Shown here one piece after another: positions 33,335 through 41,667 of a stretch of DNA of 64,000 nt (positions are counted from its first letter, which is position 1; the number at the start of each line of letters is the position of its first letter). The translations under genes and the position numbers were made by a program. The stretch is from contig JAIKVW010000039.1 in assembly GCA_024685315.1 (NCBI GenBank), forward strand, positions 1-64,000. Direction: 5' to 3'. The notes under the pieces were generated by a model that was not told where the DNA came from, did not search any database, and was given only the letters and a program-made list of their open reading frames with translations. This DNA comes from Lachnospiraceae bacterium (lineage in GTDB: Bacteria > Bacillota > Clostridia > Lachnospirales > Lachnospiraceae).

Positions 33335-33574
33335 GTTTTCTTCAGAATCATCATCGGTTTCATCGCTCTGGCTTTCGTTGCGTCTTGAAGCGGAGTTCTT
33401 CAGGATAAGAAGCACTCCGTAAAGCACCACCGGGACAACAATGGTGCAGAAGATAGCCCCGCGGAAAAAGGCGTCTGCCCCCGGACTTGAAGTCAGAGAT
33501 GCGATTATAGTGATAATATACATAGATACCAGGAAAACTATTGCAATTATTGCAAGGACCCTTTTAAGTTTCAT
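33332..33574 (-). CDS. small two-segment membrane protein
   Basis: An 80-residue protein with two hydrophobic segments (about 5-27 and 38-60) and a highly acidic C-terminal tail (SDETDDDSEEN). The start has AGGTGG four bases upstream of the ATG. I do not recognise a named family. It is convergent to the HPr-like gene and shares its terminator. Confidence 0.7.
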   Translation of the reverse strand: MKLKRVLAIIAIVFLVSMYIITIIASLTSSPGADAFFRGAIFCTIVVPVVLYGVLLILKNSASRRNESQSDETDDDSEEN

Positions 33575-33664
33575 AAATCCACCTGATGAAATCGTTTATT
33601 ACTGTGTATTCTAAATATTAAACCAGCGGTCCCGAAACGTCAAGATAAAGCAAATGGAGGGAAC

Positions 33665-34963
33665 ATGAACTTCGTAGATATCATAGAAAAAAAGAAAACA
33701 GGAGAAGCTCTTACTTCTGAAGAGATCCATTATTTTGTTAAAGGAGTCGTGTCCGGAGAGATCCCGGACTACCAGGCAAGCGCATTCCTCATGGCTGTAA
33801 TCTTTAAAGGCATGGACAGGCGTGAGACCTTTGACCTAACGATGGAAATGATGCACAGCGGAGATGTTATCGATCTAAGCAGCATAGACGGAATAAAGGT
33901 CGACAAGCATTCTACAGGTGGAGTTGGAGATAAGACCACCCTGGTCCTTGGTCCTCTTGCAGCTGCCTGCGGCTGCAAGCTCGCGAAAATGTCCGGAAGG
34001 GGCCTCGGATTTACCGGAGGCACCATAGATAAGCTTGAATCTATACCCGGTGTCAGCACCTCGCTCTCGACAGAACAGTTCGTATCCCAGGTCAACAGGA
34101 TCGGGCTTGCGGTAGCCGGACAGACCGGAGACCTCGTTCCTGCCGATAAAAAGCTTTATGCGCTGAGAGACGTTACCGGAACGGTGAATTCCATACCTCT
34201 CATAGCTTCCAGCATCATGTCGAAAAAACTTGCCGCAGGAAGCGACGTGATCGTCCTTGATGTGAAATACGGAAAAGGCGCATTTATGAAGGATCCCGCC
34301 GGAGCGGAGGAGCTGGCTTCTCTGATGATCGACATCGGCACTCAGGCTGGCAGAAAGATGAGAGCGATAATCAGCAGCATGGAGGAGCCACTCGGCTTTG
34401 CGGCGGGCAACCTTGTCGAGGTCCGCGAGGCTATAGAGACCCTGAATGGAAAAGGCCCGGATGACCTCAGAGAGCTCTGCGTCACTGCCGGAAGCCTAAT
34501 GCTTAGCGAATCAGGAATAGCGCCGGACGAGTCAAAAGCAAGAGAAATCCTCACAGACGCCCTCAATAACGGGTCCGCGCTGAATAAACTTGCCGAGATG
34601 ATAAAGGCACAGGGAGGAGAGCCCGAATGCATATTTGACCCGGAAAGGCTCCCTTCAGCTCCGAACACTATGCACATTTATGCTGATTCTGACGGATATA
34701 TCGAGTCCTGCGACGCCCTCGCAATAGGATGCGCAGCGAGAGATACCGGTGCCGGGAGGATAGTCAAGGGCGAGGATGTTGATCCTGTCAGCGGAGTCAT
34801 CATTCACAAGAAATCCGGGGATAAAGTCTGCATCGGTGATGTATTGGCCGATATTCTATACAGCAGGCCGCTTGGAGACCAGATTCCCCAGAATGTCAGG
34901 AACGCATTTAAGATCGTTCCGGAGAAAACAGAAAGGATCCCTCTGATCTACAAGTGCATCTGA
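33665..34963 (+). CDS. pdp: pyrimidine-nucleoside phosphorylase
   Basis: Phosphorolysis of uridine, deoxyuridine and thymidine for pyrimidine salvage. The 432-residue enzyme has the thymidine phosphorylase family signature SGRGLGFTGGTIDKLESI (about 110-127) and the phosphate-binding KHSTGGVGDK (about 80-89). The length and N-terminus (MNFVDIIEKKK) match the Firmicutes Pdp type. GGAGGG precedes the ATG. cdd follows after 17 bases, making a salvage operon that deaminates cytidine and cleaves the uridine. Confidence 0.95.
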   Translation: MNFVDIIEKKKTGEALTSEEIHYFVKGVVSGEIPDYQASAFLMAVIFKGMDRRETFDLTMEMMHSGDVIDLSSIDGIKVDKHSTGGVGDKTTLVLGPLAAACGCKLAKMSGRGLGFTGGTIDKLESIPGVSTSLSTEQFVSQVNRIGLAVAGQTGDLVPADKKLYALRDVTGTVNSIPLIASSIMSKKLAAGSDVIVLDVKYGKGAFMKDPAGAEELASLMIDIGTQAGRKMRAIISSMEEPLGFAAGNLVEVREAIETLNGKGPDDLRELCVTAGSLMLSESGIAPDESKAREILTDALNNGSALNKLAEMIKAQGGEPECIFDPERLPSAPNTMHIYADSDGYIESCDALAIGCAARDTGAGRIVKGEDVDPVSGVIIHKKSGDKVCIGDVLADILYSRPLGDQIPQNVRNAFKIVPEKTERIPLIYKCI

Positions 34964-34980
34964 TGCGGGAGGAGAATCAT

Positions 34981-35412
34981 ATGATAAGCGAAGAGAATAA
35001 AAGAGAGCTTTGCCGCATGGCGATAGAAGCGAGAGAGAAGGCCTACTCCCCGTACTCGCATTTTAATGTAGGGGCAGCTCTTCTAACCGCAGATGACGAA
35101 ATATACCAGGGATGCAACATCGAGAACTCTTCCTATACGCCGACTATCTGCGCAGAACGCACGGCTATATTTAAAGCAGTGAGCGAAGGGAAGAGAGATT
35201 TTAAAGCCATAGCTATTGCAGGGGCCGCAGAAGGCGCTGAGCTTCCTTTTAAGCCCTGTCCGCCCTGCGGAGTGTGCCGCCAGGTCATGACGGAATTCTG
35301 CAGCCCTGATGATTTTGAGGTCATTCTCGCGCAGTCAGAGGATATATTTACCTCTTACAAACTGAGAGACCTGCTTCCCCTTGGGTTCGGAAGCGAAAAC
35401 CTGGAAAGCTAG
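34981..35412 (+). CDS. cdd: cytidine deaminase
   Basis: Zinc-dependent deamination of cytidine and deoxycytidine. It has the tetrameric-class pattern: CAERTAI with the catalytic Glu and zinc Cys (about 53), and PCPPCGVCRQ (about 86-95) supplying the other two zinc Cys. ATG 34981 gives 143 residues and has GGGAGGAG 6 bases upstream; the open frame extends upstream to 34954. The stop TAG overlaps the convergent glycosylase stop within a shared CTAG. Confidence 0.96.
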   Translation: MISEENKRELCRMAIEAREKAYSPYSHFNVGAALLTADDEIYQGCNIENSSYTPTICAERTAIFKAVSEGKRDFKAIAIAGAAEGAELPFKPCPPCGVCRQVMTEFCSPDDFEVILAQSEDIFTSYKLRDLLPLGFGSENLES

Positions 35413-36218
35413 GAATTCTTCCTGGCGTAGTAAAAAATGTACTGCTGGAGTATTCCGGCGTACTCCCCGTACTGCGGGAAAGGATCGGTGCCGCCGTATT
35501 CGGAATCTATGACCCTCGCTATCCAGGTATCTATGGGCGCCATCGAGGTCCTGCCGTACGCGAAAAGGCAGACGCAGTTCGCCACTTTAACGCCTACGCC
35601 GTAAAGCTTCATCAGTCTGTCAAGAAGTGCTTTGTCGTTAAGAGAGCGGAGCGCTTCAAGATCAAGGCTCCCGGACCTTACCTCGGCGGCTGCTTTCTCC
35701 ACATAGGGGAGGCGGTAGCCGAGGCTGCAGGATGCGAGCCTCTCATCACCCTCAGCCGGGAATTCCGAAGCATCCGGAAATGTATATATCACTTCTCGTT
35801 CCGTCTCGATCTTCCTTCCGAAACAAGCCGAGATCTTCTCGATGGCGGAAGAGATCGAGGGAATGCTCTTTCTCTGGGAAATAATGAATGAGACAAGTGT
35901 TTCCCAGGGGTCCTGCTTAAGGATCCTTATACCGCTGCTGAAATCAATCGCCTTCTGGGAATAATCATCATCTCCGGAAAGGCGGTTCCTTATCTCCGAG
36001 TAATTACGGCCAAGATCAAAATAATCGGCCCAGACGGAGTCCCATTCATCTTTGCTGCAGGAGACCTCAAATTCCCCCGGGCAGTTTTCCTTTATGTAAA
36101 GTACCTTATCGCCAGTAATAAAGCGGAAAGTATCATCTTCAAAACGCTTCACGCGGAAGCATTCCCCGCTGTCGCGTATCTTTTCAAAATCCAGATCGTC
36201 ATTAATATTTATGATCAT
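35409..36218 (-). CDS. OGG1-type 8-oxoguanine DNA glycosylase/AP lyase
   Basis: A 269-residue base-excision repair enzyme. It has an N-terminal OGG_N-like domain (GECFRVKRFEDDTF), then the helix-hairpin-helix glycosylase domain. LYGVGVKVANCVCLFAYGR contains the hairpin and the catalytic Lys, and the catalytic Asp follows in APIDTW. This is the eukaryotic-like OGG1 fold found in many Clostridia, not MutM. ATG 36218 overlaps the stop of the upstream Sfp-type gene (ATGA), so the two are coupled. Confidence 0.92.
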   Translation of the reverse strand: MIININDDLDFEKIRDSGECFRVKRFEDDTFRFITGDKVLYIKENCPGEFEVSCSKDEWDSVWADYFDLGRNYSEIRNRLSGDDDYSQKAIDFSSGIRILKQDPWETLVSFIISQRKSIPSISSAIEKISACFGRKIETEREVIYTFPDASEFPAEGDERLASCSLGYRLPYVEKAAAEVRSGSLDLEALRSLNDKALLDRLMKLYGVGVKVANCVCLFAYGRTSMAPIDTWIARVIDSEYGGTDPFPQYGEYAGILQQYIFYYARKNS

Positions 36219-36844
36219 AAAAGTACAGCCTCGCTTTGAATTATTAAAGGAATATCCTCGCTCTCGGAGCATATTGCTCCGCAGTATATGTCATCTCCTG
36301 AACATGCGCGGAATCCGTAAGAATATATGATCCTGTCCGGGTCAGCGCTTACTCTGGACGGGATCCTGCAGATCCCCGAATCAAAGGTCTCGGGGAAGAA
36401 TTCGCAGCTTTTAAAACCGCCCCCGATGCCGAGACCGGCAAACTTCAGCCAGGCTTCCTTCAGGGTCCAGTACCGGAAAAAGAATTCCTCTCTTGAATCC
36501 TCAGAGGATCTTAAGAAGGTATCCTGTTCGGCCTGCGTAAGTATTCTGGAGATAAGGCCTGGTTTAAAAACCCTGATCTTCTCAATGTCGGCACCGATCC
36601 CTGAGTCTGAAAGTGCCAGCAGAACGATCCCGTTCGAATGACTGATGCTGAAATTTATACCGTAATGGCCTTTCAGAAAGGGCTTGCCATGCTCGCCGGC
36701 AGAGATCACGCCCATGTCATCCAGCTCAAATCCGAAGGACTTTTTAAGGCCTTCCTGCAGAAGTTCCAGCCCGGCCTCATGCGCCGCAGCAGCAATTTCA
36801 GGACCGCCATTGCATTTATATGAAGATATATACAGATGTATCAT
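36215..36844 (-). CDS. Sfp-type 4'-phosphopantetheinyl transferase
   Basis: Transfers phosphopantetheine from CoA to carrier proteins. The 209 residues carry the P-pant transferase motifs NFSISHS, GADIEK (Mg-binding Asp and Glu) and RYWTLKEAWLKFAG (WxxKEA). It is the longer Sfp type rather than AcpS. No carrier protein, polyketide or peptide synthetase gene is near, so its target lies elsewhere. It is coupled to the glycosylase gene downstream, an unexplained pairing. Confidence 0.92.
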   Translation of the reverse strand: MIHLYISSYKCNGGPEIAAAAHEAGLELLQEGLKKSFGFELDDMGVISAGEHGKPFLKGHYGINFSISHSNGIVLLALSDSGIGADIEKIRVFKPGLISRILTQAEQDTFLRSSEDSREEFFFRYWTLKEAWLKFAGLGIGGGFKSCEFFPETFDSGICRIPSRVSADPDRIIYSYGFRACSGDDIYCGAICSESEDIPLIIQSEAVLL

Positions 36845-36936
36845 AATTAATTCCTGTTACGAAACGGCACTAATATTTACAGAGATATTTTAAGTTAAAT
36901 ACGGCGCCCGGGCAATATGCGGAGCGCAAATATTTC

Positions 36937-36965
36937 TTGAGAATAAGCACTAACTATGCTAAGAT
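36937..36965 (+). promoter_or_regulatory. promoter of the TPR protein gene
   Basis: TTGAGA (36937-36942), a 17-base spacer and TAAGAT (36960-36965), followed by AAAGGAGG and a GTG start at 37000. Confidence 0.6.
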
Positions 36966-36999
36966 TATGTAACGACTTTAGTGGAAAGGAGGCGGTGAA

Positions 37000-38589
37000 G
37001 TGGCAGGTACTGGAAGCCGCGGGAAGAGCAGTTCCGAGCGCAGCCGTATAAAAAAGATCACCAACCGGGTCCATCCGGAATATGATCCCGGCTCAGGTCT
37101 TCCCGAGGAAGAAATTAAGATATCTGAAGCACGTACCGGAAAAGAACGCAGCTCAGCTTCAGGCAGGACTTCATCCGCTTCTGTGACCAGACGAAGCTCT
37201 GCGTCCGCAAAGTCAAGTGCTAAATCAGGTTCAGGTTCCGGCACTAAGTCAGCGGCTAAGAAAAGCTCTGCAAAAAGTTCCGGCAGGACTTTTTCTAAGA
37301 CATCGTCAAAGAGGAAGACCGGTATGAAGACCGGGCCCGGCCCTTCAGCCAGCGGTCAGAAAGCAAAGATCAAGCGGAAAAAGAAGCACAGGAGATCATT
37401 CTCGCCGATCCCTGTCATTATAATAGCCGCTATTGTAGCTGCAGGGATCATATTTGTCGGATTCCCTTACATGCACGCCAGAAGTCTTGCGGCTCTTAAG
37501 ACCGATGCGGCAAAAGCATACACGGCAGGCGACTACGCGACCTGCGAGGAGAAACTTAACGAAGCGCTCGCCTCATCGCTTGACGATCCTGATATCTACG
37601 CCGATCTCGCGCTGACTTATTCAGCGATGGGAGACGATGACAAGGCAGAAGATTATCTTGAGGCCGCAATGCAATATACAGAGACCGGATCCCAGCGCGC
37701 TTTTATTTACAGAACGCAGGGCCTGATCGCATACAACAGCAGAAATTACGATCTGGCTATAGCTTATTTTAAGATGGCGCTCTCGGAGAATATTACCTCC
37801 TCTGAATTGAGAGTCGACATACTGAAATATAAAGCCGATTCCGAACAGCATACCGAGAATTACAACCAGGTCATCAATACTCTTACCGAGCTCATAAGCT
37901 ATGACAGCAGTCCTGAGAACCGTGAGCTTCGCGGAAAAGCTTTCTACAAGATCTCAGATTACGATTCCGCGATCATGGATTTCCAGGCAGCGATATCCGG
38001 AGGCCTGAGCGGCTACTCCCAGTATATTGAGCTCTATGAAGCACAGATGGCCCTTGGAGAAACTGAAGAAGCCGAGGAGACGCTCACTCATCTGCTTAGT
38101 CTGGAAGACAAAGCCAGCGCGTACTATTTCCTTAAAGGCATGATCCATTTGAAATCCGGCAGGCTGGAAGAGGCGCGCGACGAGCTTGAGAACGCGCAGG
38201 TGCTTGGCTATGAGCTGGCCGACCTGGGGCTTGCAGAGCTCTATGTTAAGACCGGAGAACACACTAACGCCAAGCACATTTATGACAACTATATAAACAG
38301 CGGAGCTATAGACAGACTGGATGACGGCACTAAGGCAAGGGTGTACAGCCAGTATTCCAACTGCCTCCTGAATCTCGGAGATTCCGCCGGAGCGCTGTCG
38401 TACATCCAGAATGCATTGGATCTCGCAGACGCTGAGTCAAAGCAGACGATCTCATTTAACCTTATCTGCGTTTATGAGTATCTCGGGAGATGGAGCGACG
38501 CCTACAACGCTGCCGCGAATTATGTAAACAGCTATCCCGACGACGAGAAGGGATATAAGGAATACACATTCCTTTCAACAAGAATATAG
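37000..38589 (+). CDS. membrane-anchored tetratricopeptide repeat protein
   Basis: A 529-residue protein starting with GTG 7 bases after AAAGGAGG. The first ~130 residues are Ser/Lys/Arg-rich and disordered-looking, and one membrane segment follows (about 137-156). The rest, predicted outside, consists of TPR-type helical pairs: ADLALTYSAMGDDDKAEDYL near 200, AYNSRNYDLAIAYFKMAL near 245, and further units to the C-terminus. It probably scaffolds protein complexes at the envelope; no enzymatic motif is present. It is monocistronic, with its own promoter and terminator. Confidence 0.85.
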   Translation: MAGTGSRGKSSSERSRIKKITNRVHPEYDPGSGLPEEEIKISEARTGKERSSASGRTSSASVTRRSSASAKSSAKSGSGSGTKSAAKKSSAKSSGRTFSKTSSKRKTGMKTGPGPSASGQKAKIKRKKKHRRSFSPIPVIIIAAIVAAGIIFVGFPYMHARSLAALKTDAAKAYTAGDYATCEEKLNEALASSLDDPDIYADLALTYSAMGDDDKAEDYLEAAMQYTETGSQRAFIYRTQGLIAYNSRNYDLAIAYFKMALSENITSSELRVDILKYKADSEQHTENYNQVINTLTELISYDSSPENRELRGKAFYKISDYDSAIMDFQAAISGGLSGYSQYIELYEAQMALGETEEAEETLTHLLSLEDKASAYYFLKGMIHLKSGRLEEARDELENAQVLGYELADLGLAELYVKTGEHTNAKHIYDNYINSGAIDRLDDGTKARVYSQYSNCLLNLGDSAGALSYIQNALDLADAESKQTISFNLICVYEYLGRWSDAYNAAANYVNSYPDDEKGYKEYTFLSTRI

Positions 38590-38593
38590 TCAA

Positions 38594-38625
38594 CAAAAAA
38601 AGAGACCTTCACAGGTCTCTTTTTT
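38594..38625. terminator. bidirectional terminator between TPR gene and argG
   Basis: A-run plus AGAGACC, a 6-base loop, GGTCTCT and a T-run: symmetrical and usable in both directions. Confidence 0.93.
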
Positions 38626-38646
38626 ACATATTTGAAATGATAATTA

Positions 38647-39873
38647 TTAGTTTTCCGATCCCTGGCCTGCATTCACCAGCGCTCTTACCTTTACCGGCAG
38701 TCCGAAGAGCTTTATGAAGCCTTCAGCATCGTGATGATCGTAGAGCTCACCGGTAGTGAAGGAGGCGAGGGACTCGCTGTAGAGTGAGTACGGGGACTCA
38801 GTGCCGGCCTTGATTATATTTCCCTTGTAGAGCTTGAACTTAACAGTACCGGTCACATATTCCTGGGTAGACTTTACAAAGGCGTTGATCGCATCTGTAA
38901 GAGGAGTGAACCACTTGCCCTCATAGCAGACCTGCGCGAGTTTAGCTCCGAGCTGATTCTTGATTTCGTATGTCGCGCGGTCGATTACCAGCTCCTCAAG
39001 CTGCTTGTGGGCTTCCATCAGGATAGTGCCACCCGGAGTCTCATAAATGCCTCTTGACTTCATGCCTGCAACACGGTTCTCAACAATATCGATGATGCCG
39101 ATGCCATGTTTGCCGCCAAGCTTATTGAGTGTCCTGATGATATCTGAAACCTTCATTTCCTGGTCGTTGACCGACTTTGGAACACCTTTCTCAAATGTCA
39201 TTGTCACATATTCAGGCTCGTCAGGTGCCTTCTCGGGAGTCACGCTCATCACAAGGAGATGGTCGTAATCGGGAGCTGCGCCGGGATCCTCAAGCTCAAG
39301 GCCTTCATGACTGATGTGCCAGAGATTTGCGTCACGGCTGTAGCTGGAGTCTGCGGAGAAGGGGAGCTCGATGCCGTGCGCCTTGCAGAACTCGATCTCT
39401 TCCTGACGGGAGCTCATGCCCCAGAGCTCATTCATTCTCCAGGGGGCGATTATCTTAAGGTCAGGAGCAAATGCCATGATGCCAAGCTCAAACCGGATCT
39501 GGTCGTTTCCTTTGCCGGTGCATCCGTGACAGATAGCAGTTGCGCCTTCCTTTCTGGCGATGTCTACCAGGCATTTAGCAATGCTGGGACGCGCCATTGA
39601 AGTACCGAGGAGGTACTTATTTTCATAGACTGCATTTGCCTGCACGCAGGGAACAATATAATTATCGCAGAAATCATCAGTGAGATCGCAGATATACAGT
39701 TTGGAAGCTCCGCTCATCATAGAGCGCTTCTCAAGATCTTCTTTATCTATTTCCTGTCCGACGTCAGCGCAGACGCAGATAACTTCATAATCAAAATTTT
39801 CCTTAAGCCATGGAATAATAGCTGTAGTGTCAAGACCGCCTGAATAAGCAAGTATGACTTTTTCCTTAGACAT
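38647..39873 (-). CDS. argG: argininosuccinate synthase
   Basis: Condenses citrulline and aspartate using ATP, the penultimate step to arginine. The 408-residue protein has the PP-loop AYSGGLDTT (about 9-17), the second signature GCTGKGNDQ and the aspartate/citrulline site ANLWHISHEG. GGAGGG precedes the ATG. It is divergent from argC across a shared regulatory region. argH is not in the window. Confidence 0.97.
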   Translation of the reverse strand: MSKEKVILAYSGGLDTTAIIPWLKENFDYEVICVCADVGQEIDKEDLEKRSMMSGASKLYICDLTDDFCDNYIVPCVQANAVYENKYLLGTSMARPSIAKCLVDIARKEGATAICHGCTGKGNDQIRFELGIMAFAPDLKIIAPWRMNELWGMSSRQEEIEFCKAHGIELPFSADSSYSRDANLWHISHEGLELEDPGAAPDYDHLLVMSVTPEKAPDEPEYVTMTFEKGVPKSVNDQEMKVSDIIRTLNKLGGKHGIGIIDIVENRVAGMKSRGIYETPGGTILMEAHKQLEELVIDRATYEIKNQLGAKLAQVCYEGKWFTPLTDAINAFVKSTQEYVTGTVKFKLYKGNIIKAGTESPYSLYSESLASFTTGELYDHHDAEGFIKLFGLPVKVRALVNAGQGSEN

Positions 39874-39907
39874 GTATAGTCCCTCCGTTCAATTCGTTAG
39901 AAGAAAC

Positions 39908-39936
39908 TATACTACTCTGATTTATAAAATGCAACA
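39908..39936 (-). promoter_or_regulatory. promoter of argG
   Basis: Minus strand: TTGCAT (39936-39931), 17 bases, TATAGT (39913-39908), 35 bases before the argG ATG. An ArgR-box-like palindrome lies directly upstream of the -35. Confidence 0.7.
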
Positions 39937-39941
39937 GAAAA

Positions 39942-39990
39942 TGCATATTTATGCGTATTTTTATGAAAATTTATACATTTAACATGTATA
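39942..39990. promoter_or_regulatory. ArgR (ARG box)-like palindromes between argG and argC
   Basis: Box 1, AATGCATATTTATGCGTATT (39942-39961), and box 2, TATACAT-TTAAC-ATGTATA (39972-39990, perfect 7-bp arms), resemble the 18-20 bp AT-rich ARG box. Similar half-sites (TGCAAAATTGTATAC at 40058-40072, AAATATACAT near 40087) continue toward argC. They could bind the arginine repressor to control both directions. Confidence 0.6.
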
Positions 39991-40019
39991 CAAATGCACT
40001 TTGTTGTTGAATTTTATCC

Positions 40020-40048
40020 TTTACTATAAAACAAAGAAGTATTATGAT
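40020..40048 (+). promoter_or_regulatory. promoter of the argC operon
   Basis: TTTACT (40020-40025), 17 bases, TATGAT (40043-40048), 84 bases before argC. An alternative is TTGTTG (40001) with TATAAA (40025). Confidence 0.5.
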
Positions 40049-40131
40049 AGAGACAATGCAAAATTGTATACTTTTACATAGGCCATAAATATACATGGTC
40101 TGAATAAGAAAATAAGGCAGGTGCGACTTTT

Positions 40132-41172
40132 ATGATAAAAGCAGCAGTTATTGGTTCTACCGGATATGCAGGGCAGGAGATAGTTAAGCTTCTGCTCAGG
40201 CATCCCGGGGCAGAGCTTATATGGTACGGTTCGAAATCCTACAAAGGTGAAAAGTATTCCGAGATTTATGCGAATATGAACGGGCTCACGGATGCATACT
40301 GCAGCGGAGACCAGCTCGCAGAGGTCGCGGACCAGGCAGACGTGATCTTCACCGCGACCCCGCAGGGATACTGCGCTTCGCTTATGAACGAAGATATCCT
40401 TACGAAGACCAGGATCATAGACCTTTCCGCGGATTTCAGGATAAAGGACGTTGCGGTGTACGAGAAATGGTACGGAATCGAGCACAAGAGCCCGCAGTTC
40501 ATCCCGGAAGCTGTTTACGGACTCTGTGAGCTTGCAAGGGATAATATAAAGAAGGCCCGTCTTGTAGCTAATCCCGGATGCTACACGACCTGCTCTATAC
40601 TTACGCTTTACCCGCTCGCGGCTGAAGGTCTGATCGACACCGGCAGCATCATTATCGACGCAAAATCCGGAACGAGCGGAGCCGGAAGGAGCGCGAAGAC
40701 CGCGAACCTTTTCTGCGAGGTCAATGAAAACATCAAAGCCTACGGCGTTGGGACCCACCGCCACACACCCGAGATCGAAGAGCAGCTTGGATATGCCTGC
40801 GGGCACGATGTCACTCTGACATTCACACCCCATCTGGTTCCTATGAACAGAGGCATACTTGCAACTACATATTCACAGCTTGTTCCGGGAGTCACAGGAG
40901 CAGAGGTCCGCGCTGCATATGATAAATATTACGGCGAAGAATACTTTATAAGGCTCCTCCCCGACGGTACATTCCCTGAGACCCGATGGGTCGAGGGAAG
41001 CAACTTCACCGACATCGGATTCAGAGTCGATGAGCGCACCGGCCTGATCGTAGCGATCGGCGCGATAGACAACCTGGTCAAAGGCGCTGCAGGACAGGCA
41101 GTACAGAACATGAACATCATGTTCGGCCTTCCGGAGACCGAAGGAATCGACCAGGTCCCCATGTTCCCGTAA
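40132..41172 (+). CDS. argC: N-acetyl-gamma-glutamyl-phosphate reductase
   Basis: NADPH reduction of N-acetylglutamyl phosphate, the third step of arginine synthesis. The 346 residues include the Rossmann start VIGSTGYAGQEIVKLL and the active-site Cys in NPGCYTTC (about 147). SGTSGAGRS and GTHRHTPEIEEQ follow. It is the first gene of the arginine operon on this strand. Confidence 0.97.
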   Translation: MIKAAVIGSTGYAGQEIVKLLLRHPGAELIWYGSKSYKGEKYSEIYANMNGLTDAYCSGDQLAEVADQADVIFTATPQGYCASLMNEDILTKTRIIDLSADFRIKDVAVYEKWYGIEHKSPQFIPEAVYGLCELARDNIKKARLVANPGCYTTCSILTLYPLAAEGLIDTGSIIIDAKSGTSGAGRSAKTANLFCEVNENIKAYGVGTHRHTPEIEEQLGYACGHDVTLTFTPHLVPMNRGILATTYSQLVPGVTGAEVRAAYDKYYGEEYFIRLLPDGTFPETRWVEGSNFTDIGFRVDERTGLIVAIGAIDNLVKGAAGQAVQNMNIMFGLPETEGIDQVPMFP

Positions 41173-41198
41173 ATTCCCTTGTTCAGGAGATCAGAGAA

Positions 41199-41657
41199 TT
41201 GAAAGAAAACGTTACAATAAGGCCCATGGAGAAAGGCGATTACAATGCTGTCGCAGCGCTGTGGGCATCGATCAAAGGCATGGGCATCAGGTCCATAGAT
41301 GACAGCGAAGAATATGTCTGCAGGTTCATTGAAAGGAATCCGCTGACAAGCGTGGTCGCAGTAGACGGGGACCGTATCGTCGGCTCGGTGCTCTGCGGAC
41401 ATGACGGCAGGCAGGCTTGTTTCTACCACGTCTGCGTAGCGGAAGACCACAGGCTCTGCGGCATCGGCCGCGCGATGGTAGACCGTTGCGTTGAAGGACT
41501 TAAGGCAGAGCATATCAACCGTATCTACCTTATCGCCTTCAAGCACAATACCGGGGGAAATTCCTTCTGGAGGCAGCTTGGATGGGAATGCCGGAATGAC
41601 CGGAACTATTATGAGCTCTACCTGAACGACGAAAACCAGACAACTTTCATAGTATAA
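41199..41657 (+). CDS. GNAT-family N-acetyltransferase embedded in the arginine operon
   Basis: A 152-residue acetyltransferase beginning with TTG 9 bases after AGGAG. The fold is clear: strand SVVAVDGDRIVGSVLCG, then HVCVAEDHRLCGIGRAMVD with the acetyl-CoA P-loop (Q/RxxGxG/A form), then IAFKHNTGGNSFWRQLGW. It lies between argC and argJ, 26 and 10 bases from them. It could supply N-acetylglutamate (a short NAGS-like role) or acetylate another substrate; the sequence does not decide. Confidence 0.87.
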   Translation: MKENVTIRPMEKGDYNAVAALWASIKGMGIRSIDDSEEYVCRFIERNPLTSVVAVDGDRIVGSVLCGHDGRQACFYHVCVAEDHRLCGIGRAMVDRCVEGLKAEHINRIYLIAFKHNTGGNSFWRQLGWECRNDRNYYELYLNDENQTTFIV

Positions 41658-41667
41658 GGGGAATATA

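Noticed and set aside
40042-40833. 263-codon open frame on the minus strand across the argC start
   Set aside because: It would span the argG/argC control region and run antisense to argC; composition is shadow-like.
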